Made by a program: the position numbers and the translations under genes. Of a stretch of 64,000 bases of DNA, positions 18,543 to 26,773 are shown piece after piece. The DNA is from Scatonaster sp045598705. Lineage in GTDB: Bacteria; Bacillota; Clostridia; Saccharofermentanales; Saccharofermentanaceae. Location of the stretch: positions 1 to 64,000 of the forward strand of contig JAZLMM010000049.1 in the NCBI GenBank assembly GCA_045598705.1, read 5' to 3'. Within the stretch, counting starts at the first letter, position 1. Every line of letters starts with the position of its first letter. Below the pieces are notes generated by a model. It was not told the DNA's origin and did no database searches. It saw only the letters and a program-made list of their open reading frames with translations.

Positions 18543-19298
18543 TCAATCAGCACCATTGTCGAAACGAGCAGAAAACACATGTCTTTGCGTAAGAACCTCA
18601 AACCCATCTACTTGGACATTTCCATCCACAAAAGAACGATACACTTTTACTTCTTCACCGGGCTTCACTTCGGATGAATAATTGATTGAAAGAGAGTGAA
18701 TCGGCTCTGACATTGGAACTTGAAGATAGTAACTATCTTCGCTCCAAGCTATGTATCTTGTATTATTCACATGCATATTTCGATCAATATCACTATAATC
18801 AGCAAAACGAGTCAATTGGTTCTGAAAATCTCGATTCTCTTCACTCACTGGAAAAAGCTTATCTACACTACGCGAAGAGGGCGTCGTGCAGGCAAAAGCT
18901 TCCATCCCCGGAATTGCAGCGGGGCGAATCGGTCGATGACTCCCCTGTTCGGTAATCACCCACACGGAAGTTGCCCAACCGATTGGTTCAAAATTAGAAT
19001 CGTAAATATCAAAATCACGATTAAAGAATACTCTCTGGAAACCGTGGGATTCTGTAGAGATATAAATCTCATCTCGCCACTTCGGAATTCTAGTCATACA
19101 GACTTTCATACGAAGGATCAACCAACAAGCCTTCAATCCATCAAGTGTATTCGCACCATAACCACTTCGTTCCGCATCTAAACAGGCCGCTTCCTGAAGC
19201 ATGGAACACAAAGCATGGTAATGGAGTCGATCTTCAATATCCGTTTCAGTTCCAATCACCGTAAATCGATATAAATTACATTGATCAAGATACTCCAT
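18543..19298 (-). CDS. Acyl-ACP thioesterase
   Basis: A 251-residue double-hotdog enzyme of the FatA/FatB-like family, which releases free fatty acids from acyl-carrier protein. The catalytic block D-x-N-x-H-V-N-N is intact (D172, N174, H176, N178 within DRNMHVNNTRY). The N-terminal hotdog has the usual LHYHALCSMLQEAAC and a WLILRMKVCMTRIPKW segment. The start overlaps the end of the preceding membrane-protein gene by 14 bp and is preceded by AGGAAGAAG. No fatty-acid synthesis genes are adjacent. Confidence 0.88.
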   Translation of the reverse strand: MEYLDQCNLYRFTVIGTETDIEDRLHYHALCSMLQEAACLDAERSGYGANTLDGLKACWLILRMKVCMTRIPKWRDEIYISTESHGFQRVFFNRDFDIYDSNFEPIGWATSVWVITEQGSHRPIRPAAIPGMEAFACTTPSSRSVDKLFPVSEENRDFQNQLTRFADYSDIDRNMHVNNTRYIAWSEDSYYLQVPMSEPIHSLSINYSSEVKPGEEVKVYRSFVDGNVQVDGFEVLTQRHVFSARFDNGAD

Positions 19299-19863
19299 CT
19301 CTTCTTCCTTTCACCTGTACACCCGGTCGATATGTGGTATTTCGCGGATTATAGCGGTAGAATGCTTTCAACATACGCTCATCCGGTTCAATCAGAAGGA
19401 TAACCTTCATCTTGTCCCATTTGGTGTAAATGAACCACTCATTCTCTGGGTGATCTCCTGAAACAAATTTACCGTGCAACATATCTTTGCTATCGAATTC
19501 AGTAAGCGGATGGCGATCATCTTTCACCTTTGCAACCATTTCAAATTCACGAATGGAGCCAGAATACAGTGATTGTCTTCTTGAACTATTGCGAATAACA
19601 TCAACAGAGAATGTGTCATTTACAACAGAATACTCATATTCTCTCTTGAGATTCGTAACAAAGAAATAGCAAAGAAAACCAATGCCAAACGAAAGAGCTC
19701 CCGTCAGAATAAATAGATAACCAATTCCAAAGAATAATGGAATCACATTTACAACCATTATCCCAATAATAGAAAGAATGATGTACAAGACGCGGCACAT
19801 CTTCTCCTTCGACGTAAGCGATTTCTTCACTAAAACTTCTATGATAGTATCTTGAAACTGCAT
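19285..19863 (-). CDS. Hypothetical membrane protein, two transmembrane helices
   Basis: 192 residues. After a short polar start come two hydrophobic helices (about residues 24-45 and 49-70, LYIILSIIGIMVVNVIPLFF and a glycine-rich second helix). The rest is a cytosolic beta-rich domain with EYSVVNDTFSVDVI and FIYTKWDKMKVILLIEPDE. The layout resembles small PH-like or DUF6106-type proteins of Clostridia, but I cannot assign a family safely. It lies just downstream of the groESL terminator and overlaps the thioesterase gene, so the two form a unit. Confidence 0.6.
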   Translation of the reverse strand: MQFQDTIIEVLVKKSLTSKEKMCRVLYIILSIIGIMVVNVIPLFFGIGYLFILTGALSFGIGFLCYFFVTNLKREYEYSVVNDTFSVDVIRNSSRRQSLYSGSIREFEMVAKVKDDRHPLTEFDSKDMLHGKFVSGDHPENEWFIYTKWDKMKVILLIEPDERMLKAFYRYNPRNTTYRPGVQVKGRRDGVS

Positions 19864-19877
19864 AACGATTCACCCCG

Positions 19878-19919
19878 ATAAAAAATAGAGGTCGTAGTCA
19901 GATGACCACAACCTCTATA
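19878..19919 (-). terminator. Rho-independent terminator of groESL
   Basis: On the minus strand a stem of about 15 bp with two G-U pairs (TAGAGGTTGTGGTCA / TGACTACGACCTCTA) around a 2-base loop, followed by six Ts, 20 bp after the groL stop codon. Confidence 0.85.
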
Positions 19920-19939
19920 TTTTACCATTTCTACCAAGA

Positions 19940-21556
19940 TTAATACATACCGGCATTCGGATTCGGCATCGGCGGTTCCGGCTGCGGGATATCGCAAACC
20001 ACTGCTTCGGTTGTCAATAATGTAGAAGAAACCGATGCAGCATTCTGCAGTGCAGAACGTGTAACCTTCGCAGGATCAACAATACCGACATCGAACATAT
20101 TCACATACTGATCATTCAAAGCGTCATAACCGTTACCAGCTTCGGACTTCTTGATGTTCTCGCAAATGACTGAACCATCGAGACCAGCATTTGCAGCAAT
20201 CTGACGGATAGGTGCTTCCAAAGCCTTCGCAATAATACGAATACCAGTTGCAACATCTCCGTCATACTGATCGATCAAAGCAGTTACTGCAGGCAATACA
20301 TTAATATATGCTGTTCCACCGCCAGGAACGATACCTTCCTCTACAGCTGCTCGTGTAGCTGCCAAAGCATCTTCAATACGAAGCTTCTTCTCTTTCATCT
20401 CAGTCTCCGTTGCAGCACCAACTTTGATAACTGCAACACCACCAGAGAGTTTTGCAAGACGCTCCTGAAGTTTCTCTCTATCAAACTCGGAAGAGGTCTC
20501 CTCGATCTGCGCACGAATCTGTGCTACACGAGACTTAATCTCCTCATCCTGACCCATACCGTCAACAATGATTGTGTTCTCTTTCTGAATCTTTACCTGA
20601 TGTGCACGACCCAGCATATCCATTGTAGTTTCTTTCAAGTCGAGTCCAAGATCATCTGTAATGACCTGGCCACCTGTCAGAATAGCGATATCCTGCAACA
20701 TAGCCTTTCTTCTATCACCGAAACCAGGTGCTTTGACCGCAACACAAGTAAATGTTCCACGAAGTTTATTTACAATCAATGTAGCCAATGCCTCACCATC
20801 AACATCCTCAGCAATGATTAACAACTTCTTACCCTGCTGAACAACCTGCTCTAGGAGCGGGAGAACATCCTGAATATTGGAAATCTTCTTATCTGTAATT
20901 AAGATATACGGATCGTCAAGTACTGCTTCCATCTTATCCATATCCGTACACATGTAAGAAGAAAGGTAACCACGGTCAAACTGCATACCTTCCACAACTT
21001 CAAGTTCTGTGCCCATTGTTTTAGATTCTTCAACAGTAATGACACCATCCGAAGAAACCTTCTCCATAGCCTGAGAAATCAGATCGCCAATCAACTCATC
21101 GCCCGCAGAAATTGCTGCAACACGTGCAATATCCTTAGATCCATCTACTTTCTTAGCTGCAGACTTCAAAGACTTCACAGCCTCATCGACTGCAATCTGA
21201 ATACCTTTTCTCAGAATAATCGGATTCGCACCAGCCGCAACATTCTTCATACCTTCACGGATAATGGCCTGAGCCAGAAGTGTTGCAGTTGTAGTACCAT
21301 CACCAGCTACGTCATTTGTCTTCGATGCAACTTCTTTTACTAGTTGTGCACCTGCATTTTCAAAACGATCCTCGAGTTCGATTTCTTTTGCAATGGTAAC
21401 ACCATCATTCGTAATCAATGGTGCACCATACTTCTTGTCCAGAACGACATTTCTACCTTTTGGACCAAGTGTAATCTTCACAGTATCTGCAACTTTATTT
21501 ACACCATTTTCCAAAGCACGTCTTGCGTCTTCAGAGTATTTTAATTCTTTCGCCAT
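19940..21556 (-). CDS. groL: Chaperonin GroEL (60 kDa)
   Basis: A 538-residue chaperonin subunit forming the double-ring folding chamber with GroES. Family markers are GPKGRNVVLDKKYGAP near residue 31, the ATP-site TNDGVTIAKEIELED, the GDGTTTAT loop near residue 85 and a C-terminal LTTEAVV segment. The tail ends PMPNPNAGMY instead of the GGM repeats of many species. It lies 26 bp after groES with an AAGGAGG-like site, under CIRCE/HrcA control. Confidence 0.99.
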   Translation of the reverse strand: MAKELKYSEDARRALENGVNKVADTVKITLGPKGRNVVLDKKYGAPLITNDGVTIAKEIELEDRFENAGAQLVKEVASKTNDVAGDGTTTATLLAQAIIREGMKNVAAGANPIILRKGIQIAVDEAVKSLKSAAKKVDGSKDIARVAAISAGDELIGDLISQAMEKVSSDGVITVEESKTMGTELEVVEGMQFDRGYLSSYMCTDMDKMEAVLDDPYILITDKKISNIQDVLPLLEQVVQQGKKLLIIAEDVDGEALATLIVNKLRGTFTCVAVKAPGFGDRRKAMLQDIAILTGGQVITDDLGLDLKETTMDMLGRAHQVKIQKENTIIVDGMGQDEEIKSRVAQIRAQIEETSSEFDREKLQERLAKLSGGVAVIKVGAATETEMKEKKLRIEDALAATRAAVEEGIVPGGGTAYINVLPAVTALIDQYDGDVATGIRIIAKALEAPIRQIAANAGLDGSVICENIKKSEAGNGYDALNDQYVNMFDVGIVDPAKVTRSALQNAASVSSTLLTTEAVVCDIPQPEPPMPNPNAGMY

Positions 21557-21582
21557 ATTTGAAAACCTCCTTAGCGTCCTGA

Positions 21583-21867
21583 TTACTCAACAATTGCCAG
21601 AACATCACTCTGACTTAAGATTGTATACTCAACGCCGTCAATCTTTACTTCTGTACCAGCATACTTGCTGACCAGAACACGATTACCGACAGAAAGCTCC
21701 ATTTTGACTTCTTTTCCATCAACCATTCCGCCCGGACCTACAGCTACGATTTCCGCGATCTGAGGTTTCTCCTTCGCAGAACCAGCAAGAACGATTCCAC
21801 TGTGCGTCGTTTCCTCCGCTTCGACCATCTTAATCACTACTCGATCACCTAAAGGTTTAATAGTCAT
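21583..21867 (-). CDS. groES: Co-chaperonin GroES (10 kDa)
   Basis: A 94-residue lid of the GroEL chamber. It begins MTIKPLGDRVVIK, has the mobile-loop region (EETTHSGIVLAGSAKEKPQ) and the VGPGG and VLVSKYAGTEVKIDG motifs. The ATG at 21867 follows GGAGGTG; an upstream in-frame start at 21897 would lie inside the CIRCE operator and is rejected. Confidence 0.98.
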   Translation of the reverse strand: MTIKPLGDRVVIKMVEAEETTHSGIVLAGSAKEKPQIAEIVAVGPGGMVDGKEVKMELSVGNRVLVSKYAGTEVKIDGVEYTILSQSDVLAIVE

Positions 21868-21890
21868 GATGAACACCTCCAATAAATTTA

Positions 21891-21917
21891 TTAGCACTCG
21901 TTATTTGCGAGTGCTAA
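21891..21917. promoter_or_regulatory. CIRCE operator (HrcA binding site)
   Basis: A perfect consensus: TTAGCACTC (21891-21899), nine-base spacer, GAGTGCTAA (21909-21917). It lies between the promoter and groES, so heat-shock derepression through HrcA is expected. hrcA itself is not in the window. Confidence 0.98.
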
Positions 21918-21932
21918 TTTGCTAACATATTT

Positions 21933-21960
21933 AATATACCACGAAGTCTTTTGTTGTCAA
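21933..21960 (-). promoter_or_regulatory. Sigma-A promoter of groESL
   Basis: Minus strand TTGACA (21960-21955), 16-bp spacer, TATATT (21938-21933), directly upstream of CIRCE. Confidence 0.8.
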
Positions 21961-21990
21961 TATCAAAGAAAGACAAAAACAAATCAACAG

Positions 21991-23259
21991 TTAGGACCCT
22001 GGCTTACCCTTCTCAATGAGATTGCCATCCTTATCATGTTTTGGTGCACGCGGAATCTCAATAACAGGATCATAATCGTATGTCTCACCATAGAAGAATT
22101 TCTGAACAAGCGGAATCATACCATTCCAGTCACATCGGATACTCCAGTCTCCTGGACGAATATCGTCATTAAAGAATCCTTCAACAGAATAACCCTCTAC
22201 TGGAATGCCCATGGTTTCAAGTTTCATGTTACGTACTTTCGGGAGAAAATCCATTGCATAATCTTCAATCTCTTCCGGGGAAATATCCGTTGCAATCAGG
22301 CTAAGAATATCATCTAGAGCAGAGAGCTTTGATGTCGTACTTAGTCCTGTAAATACGCGCAACAGTTCATTGAGAACATTGACCTGTCTTTGCGTACGGT
22401 CATAAACACCATTTCCTACCTTACGAATACGACTATATGCAACTGCTTGCCTTCCGTTTAAGTGATGCCAACCAGCTTCGGTAATCGCATACTTATCCCC
22501 CGGATCACCTCGCAGTTGATTCTGTTCGCGAAGATTATCATTAAGTCCGCCTGGTTTGTGGAAAATCTCATTCTTGGTCAATTCCATGTCAATACCACCC
22601 ACAGCATCGATCACTTGCTCCATATTGTAGAAGTTAACATACGCATACCCTTCAAGCTTGACTCTCAAATGATTCTCAATAACAGCAGAGAGCAATTCAG
22701 GGCCACCGAATGTCATGGCAGCATTAATCTTCTGAAGTTTAGAATATCCTGGAATCTGAACATAACAGTCACGTTGAATCGTCAACAACTTAATAGTGCC
22801 TTCATCATTATCAATGCTCATGACCATGATAACGTCAGCAAGGCTTCCGGAACCATCTTCTGTATAGTTCTTCGAACGGCTATCAATACCAATAAGAAGA
22901 AAATTATGTATCCCTTCCTCTTCTACCGGTGGTTCACTCGTCTCCGAAGTGAACTGTGCTAATGTTACAACAGAACCGCTTTCATCAATAAATGTTGGAT
23001 TCTCCTGCTTTGGAATATACTGAATCTTACCTAGAAGATATTTCTTATACTGCTGTATGCCAATGTATGCACCACCAAATATCACAACAAGTGTCAACAG
23101 AATTGGCACCACGACACGCAACATCACGCGTTTTAATGTCCACGGCTTCTTCTTCTTTGTAACTGGTTTAGTCGGACTCTTTCTTCCTTTTGTATCTACA
23201 CGCAAAACCTGATACTGCCCTGTCTTTTGAGATTTCTGTGAATCTTGTTTCTTATTCAT
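21991..23259 (-). CDS. LytR-CpsA-Psr (LCP) family cell-wall glycopolymer ligase
   Basis: A 422-residue type II membrane protein: a basic cytosolic tail of about 45 residues, one transmembrane helix (about 47-68, VMLRVVVPILLTLVVIFGGAYI), then an extracytoplasmic LCP domain. LCP markers are LLIGIDSR, DVIMVMSI, the LTIQRD motif, KINAA and the NGRQAVAYSRIRK helix with catalytic-type arginines. LCP enzymes attach teichoic acids or capsule polymers from undecaprenyl carriers to peptidoglycan. The gene has its own promoter, is convergent with nothing, and lies between groESL and a sensor-like membrane module. Confidence 0.9.
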   Translation of the reverse strand: MNKKQDSQKSQKTGQYQVLRVDTKGRKSPTKPVTKKKKPWTLKRVMLRVVVPILLTLVVIFGGAYIGIQQYKKYLLGKIQYIPKQENPTFIDESGSVVTLAQFTSETSEPPVEEEGIHNFLLIGIDSRSKNYTEDGSGSLADVIMVMSIDNDEGTIKLLTIQRDCYVQIPGYSKLQKINAAMTFGGPELLSAVIENHLRVKLEGYAYVNFYNMEQVIDAVGGIDMELTKNEIFHKPGGLNDNLREQNQLRGDPGDKYAITEAGWHHLNGRQAVAYSRIRKVGNGVYDRTQRQVNVLNELLRVFTGLSTTSKLSALDDILSLIATDISPEEIEDYAMDFLPKVRNMKLETMGIPVEGYSVEGFFNDDIRPGDWSIRCDWNGMIPLVQKFFYGETYDYDPVIEIPRAPKHDKDGNLIEKGKPGS

Positions 23260-23324
23260 AACGTTCAGAACGCTCCCATAATATACACGTATCTGCTATT
23301 TCTTGAATTAGTTTAGCACTACTT

Positions 23325-23353
23325 CTAATATGTTTCTATTGTCAATTTGACAA
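23325..23353 (-). promoter_or_regulatory. Predicted promoter of the LCP gene
   Basis: Minus strand TTGTCA (23353-23348), 17-bp spacer, TATTAG (23330-23325). The -35 region is inside the dyad at 23338-23354. Confidence 0.5.
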
Positions 23354-23354
23354 T
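23338..23354. repeat. Dyad over the -35 region of the LCP promoter
   Basis: ATTGTCAA-T-TTGACAAT: two perfect 8-bp arms around one base. The position over the -35 box fits a repressor or activator site; the binding protein is unknown. Confidence 0.45.
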
Positions 23355-23370
23355 ATTATGAGCGAAGTAA

Positions 23371-24099
23371 TCATCCCCTTGTAGCAGATGGTTCCGTCAC
23401 GGACTCAGAAGTGGTTTGTTCAGTCGAATTATCTGTTTGCTCAGATTCATCCGTTTCAGATGGAAGCATGAGCGACGAATCAGCAGATCCATTCACGGAA
23501 ACAGGCAAATAATCCATTACACTGACAATATACTCATCCAGTTTTAGTTTTCCACGTTGAGTATTACTAAGCACATATTGGTCTGCATGGAAGAACGTAA
23601 AGGAACCAAAATACGTAACAACAGCAATGACGATTGCCAAGAATGCCAGCTTAATGAGAAGCATAACTGTGATGCCGGAATTTCTAAAAAACTCTACAAT
23701 AGGCGTTCTTCTCCTCATCTTCGTGTCAGGTGTAGAGGAGACAAACTCAGCAATTCTAAATCTAGGAGAGTCAATTCTTTCCAAAATTGTGTGTTTCATC
23801 GTTGATGCTGTATACTCATCTAGACTCTTCTCAGGGGCGGCAGCATCATTGATGACCGGATACTTAGCTACCATCTCATTGATATGGAACTGCAATGCAT
23901 CAGAGAAGAAGTAAATCACTTCGTCCTCTTCCAGTTTTGCTCTCTTATGATACGTATCAATGAACGAATCCACGACACACATTTCTGCTCGAGTAGTATC
24001 TCTCAAAGTACGATAAGCACTCTTATACGCAAAAGAGGCATATTCATCATAGAAAGATTCGATATTCTCACGAGTTAATCGTTCACACCATATCTCCAT
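23371..24099 (-). CDS. Membrane protein with degenerate sigma-70 region-2-like N-terminal domain
   Basis: 242 residues. Residues about 8-80 (IESFYDEYASFAYKSAYRTL, then AEMCVVDSFIDTYHK) resemble the helical region 2 of ECF sigma factors. No region-4 DNA-binding helices follow. Instead there is a linker, a transmembrane helix near residues 142-166 (VMLLIKLAFLAIVIAVVTYFG) and an extracytoplasmic Ser/Thr/Glu-rich tail. This is a resemblance read by eye, not a search result. The ATG at 24099 follows GGAGGTG and lies 4 bp after the MFS-like gene stop, so the genes are coupled. It could be a signal-relay or anti-sigma-like component of the module. Confidence 0.55.
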   Translation of the reverse strand: MEIWCERLTRENIESFYDEYASFAYKSAYRTLRDTTRAEMCVVDSFIDTYHKRAKLEEDEVIYFFSDALQFHINEMVAKYPVINDAAAPEKSLDEYTASTMKHTILERIDSPRFRIAEFVSSTPDTKMRRRTPIVEFFRNSGITVMLLIKLAFLAIVIAVVTYFGSFTFFHADQYVLSNTQRGKLKLDEYIVSVMDYLPVSVNGSADSSLMLPSETDESEQTDNSTEQTTSESVTEPSATRG

Positions 24100-24103
24100 G
24101 TGA

Positions 24104-26026
24104 TTACACCTCCTCATCATTTGTATGTGCAACAGGTTTTGGACGATTGCTTGGTGCTTTCTGTGCAGAAGAATTATCCATCAGCATCAGAAGCGGATAA
24201 GAACCTGAAATAACGATTAGAATCAAAGTAATCGCAATCATCGGGACACGTACACTAGCAAACGAATTCGCAATACTAAAGACGATTGTTCCAATCAAAA
24301 TGCCACAAGTAAATACACGCATCAGAATTACACGCGCAATCGGATGCTTATCCTGACGAACCAGTGATTTATAGTACGAAAGGTACCCAAATTGATGGAA
24401 ACCTAGTGAAAGACCTAAGAATAACACACCCACAACGAGCATTTTCGCAGAAGGTGCCAGTGCAAATACAAGATAACCTATACCACTTAGCACCGCAGCA
24501 GAAGTAATGCGCATCTTGGCTGAGAAGAAATCTTCAAACCAAATAACGAGTATGCGCATAACCACCTCACCACACAAGATGGCTAACAAGTAATAGAAAG
24601 AAACGGTCGCTAAAGAGAGGTTCACCTTCTCCAAATAATCAGGAATAAACACCGTAAAGAATGCCAACTGAACGCCCAGAGGGAAAACAGCACTCCAGCA
24701 GAATGTGCCAGACTTAGAATTCTTCAGCGCGTAGAAGTAATTCGGTAGACGCACAGTCGGTTCATTGGAAGGCGGACAGTGTCTGACAAAATAGAGCACC
24801 TGTATCGCATCAATGAAAAGGAAAGCAGAGGCAACCATCAATACTGTGAAAAGACCAAAACGTTCAAATAGGATTCCACAGATTACAGCACCTACAGCGG
24901 CACCAAGAACGTAGCCCGAATATTGGCATTGGTGAATCTTACTATCAGAGAACTCGTCGATTCCAGTACGGTCGGCTTGAATTCTATAATCTCTCTGGAA
25001 TTGAAACAGCATACCCAAGAAGAAACCTATCGGAAGCTGTAGCACAACAATCAGAAGCGGAACAGCCATTAGACCTGTAATCAACAGCAAGATGAACGCA
25101 CATAAGACTGAAACGATGACTGCAATTCGCGAGGTCAGTTTGCGAATGACCATATCGCGCAGATGCGTAAAACGCCAGAAACCAAGCAGATAGAATAAAC
25201 AAGCAACCATGATCCACAAATGCTGCATCGTAGAACCATCTACCACGCCTTCCAGAGAAACCTTCATATAAGATGGAATTACGATCAATGGCATCGAACA
25301 ACCGACGCTGGAGAAGAATGCAATCAAACGATAGGTTGAAGTGCCATAAATAACAGCTCTTGGGACATTCATATTGGGCTTAGATACAAGAGTATCTAGT
25401 AATCTGTACATCTCAGAAAAAATCACAGCAATTGCTACAGCGATAGAAATAATCGTAAATATCCAAGACAATGACATACCATTCTCAGTAAACTCAAAGT
25501 CTCCTTTGGGAATCATTACCTCAACAATGCCGGACATCGTACCATCTATGCCAATCACAGGTGCGATCGAAGTAACATACTGAACATTGTCATATCGACG
25601 ATGTGACACGGTCAACTGTTGTTGGTCAAAAGCCTCCATATACTCCTCACCCACACCGGAAAGGATATAAGGTTTAATCTCATCGTGAGAACGATCTGAA
25701 GTATATACGCGAGTAAATGAGTTGCCACCTTTGATGAATACATTTACGGTATAGTGTTTTCCTGGTGCATATTCAGGCAATTCAAGTGGAAATGTCATAC
25801 CTTCATTCAACTCTTTGTACGACAAAGCCACAGAAGAACTTGCTGTATAAGACGTCAACGCAGTTTTCCGTTGAGATTGCAATGCAGAACAATATACTTT
25901 CGTAACCAACGATGATACAACAAACAGAATCACAAGTGCAGTAACCAAGCAGAAACTAATCTGATTGGTTACTGCCTTCTTACCCTTCGGCGGTTTCGCA
26001 AAATTCTCATACAAAAAGTCATTCAT
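24104..26026 (-). CDS. MFS-fold membrane protein with N-terminal extracytoplasmic sensor-like domain
   Basis: 640 residues. A transmembrane helix near 24-47 is followed by about 140 extracytoplasmic residues that look like a CACHE/PAS-type ligand domain (SYKELNEGMTFPLELPEYA, TSIAPVIGIDGTMSGIVEVMIPKG). A second helix near 187-205 leads into a 12-helix region from about 230 to 610 with MFS traits, including an ADRTGIDEFSDSK loop and VLGAAVGAVICGILFERFG. A substrate transporter or a transporter-like receptor are both possible. Its start overlaps the preceding sensor-like gene by 4 bp (ATGA). Confidence 0.7.
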   Translation of the reverse strand: MNDFLYENFAKPPKGKKAVTNQISFCLVTALVILFVVSSLVTKVYCSALQSQRKTALTSYTASSSVALSYKELNEGMTFPLELPEYAPGKHYTVNVFIKGGNSFTRVYTSDRSHDEIKPYILSGVGEEYMEAFDQQQLTVSHRRYDNVQYVTSIAPVIGIDGTMSGIVEVMIPKGDFEFTENGMSLSWIFTIISIAVAIAVIFSEMYRLLDTLVSKPNMNVPRAVIYGTSTYRLIAFFSSVGCSMPLIVIPSYMKVSLEGVVDGSTMQHLWIMVACLFYLLGFWRFTHLRDMVIRKLTSRIAVIVSVLCAFILLLITGLMAVPLLIVVLQLPIGFFLGMLFQFQRDYRIQADRTGIDEFSDSKIHQCQYSGYVLGAAVGAVICGILFERFGLFTVLMVASAFLFIDAIQVLYFVRHCPPSNEPTVRLPNYFYALKNSKSGTFCWSAVFPLGVQLAFFTVFIPDYLEKVNLSLATVSFYYLLAILCGEVVMRILVIWFEDFFSAKMRITSAAVLSGIGYLVFALAPSAKMLVVGVLFLGLSLGFHQFGYLSYYKSLVRQDKHPIARVILMRVFTCGILIGTIVFSIANSFASVRVPMIAITLILIVISGSYPLLMLMDNSSAQKAPSNRPKPVAHTNDEEV

Positions 26027-26706
26027 ACGGTCGCCTCCGTCTTATTCTTAGATACGAAATGCACAATCGGTGGAATGATATATTGTAACGAGAAAATAGC
26101 CATCGCCACAAGAACTGCAGCAGAAACTGTAGAAAGAATCATGGATTCAAGTTTGTTTCCCATTTCATTGATTGGTTTTGTCTGGGCGGTTAATTCAAGT
26201 ACTGCGGACACTTTGCCTTCTTGATCAAGAATAGGAACCAAATAGTGGAAAACATCTTCGTCGCGAACCTCATATGGAGTCAAATCTGCCGTAAGCCATT
26301 CAGATACGGGAATCTTGTTTGCAATCAAATAATCAGAATCAATGCCTGTTAGCATCGTTAGGGCACCATTTGAATAGCTATAAAGACCAAATACCTGTGT
26401 GGAATAATCATCCTCATTAGTATCCATCAACATAAATGGGAGAATCGTACTATACTTCTGTGCAGCAAGAATCGGATCGGTCTTAATCTCCTCACCAGAA
26501 ACAACAGAAGCCGCATTCTTTGCATCTGTACGAACTCTAGATACCATCGTATTCTTAAATTCTTTCTCCGCGCCAATTCTCATATGATGAACGGCAAAAG
26601 AAACCGCAGTAATCACCAGTATTAACGCAAACACAGAAAGAAAGACGACCTTTGCAACTTTACCGGCCGCATTTGAAGCAGAATTTGAATATTCCGTTGC
26701 AGGCAT
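26023..26706 (-). CDS. Two-helix membrane protein with extracytoplasmic CACHE-like domain
   Basis: 227 residues: transmembrane helix near residues 19-42, an extracytoplasmic domain of about 140 residues (DYSTQVFGLYSYSNGALTML, then FHYLVPILDQEGKVSAVLELT) and a second helix near 188-210 with a very short cytosolic tail. The YLVPILDQEGKVSAVLEL pattern matches the last strands of single-CACHE sensors. No kinase, HAMP or methyl-accepting region follows, so any signal must be passed to partners. It is coupled by a 4-bp overlap to the MFS-like gene, which carries a similar domain. Confidence 0.65.
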   Translation of the reverse strand: MPATEYSNSASNAAGKVAKVVFLSVFALILVITAVSFAVHHMRIGAEKEFKNTMVSRVRTDAKNAASVVSGEEIKTDPILAAQKYSTILPFMLMDTNEDDYSTQVFGLYSYSNGALTMLTGIDSDYLIANKIPVSEWLTADLTPYEVRDEDVFHYLVPILDQEGKVSAVLELTAQTKPINEMGNKLESMILSTVSAAVLVAMAIFSLQYIIPPIVHFVSKNKTEATV

Positions 26707-26773
26707 ACCTTCACCTCACGCAAAAAATACACTTTATTATAACGCAACGTATTAAATTTGCCAAACAGGGCGT

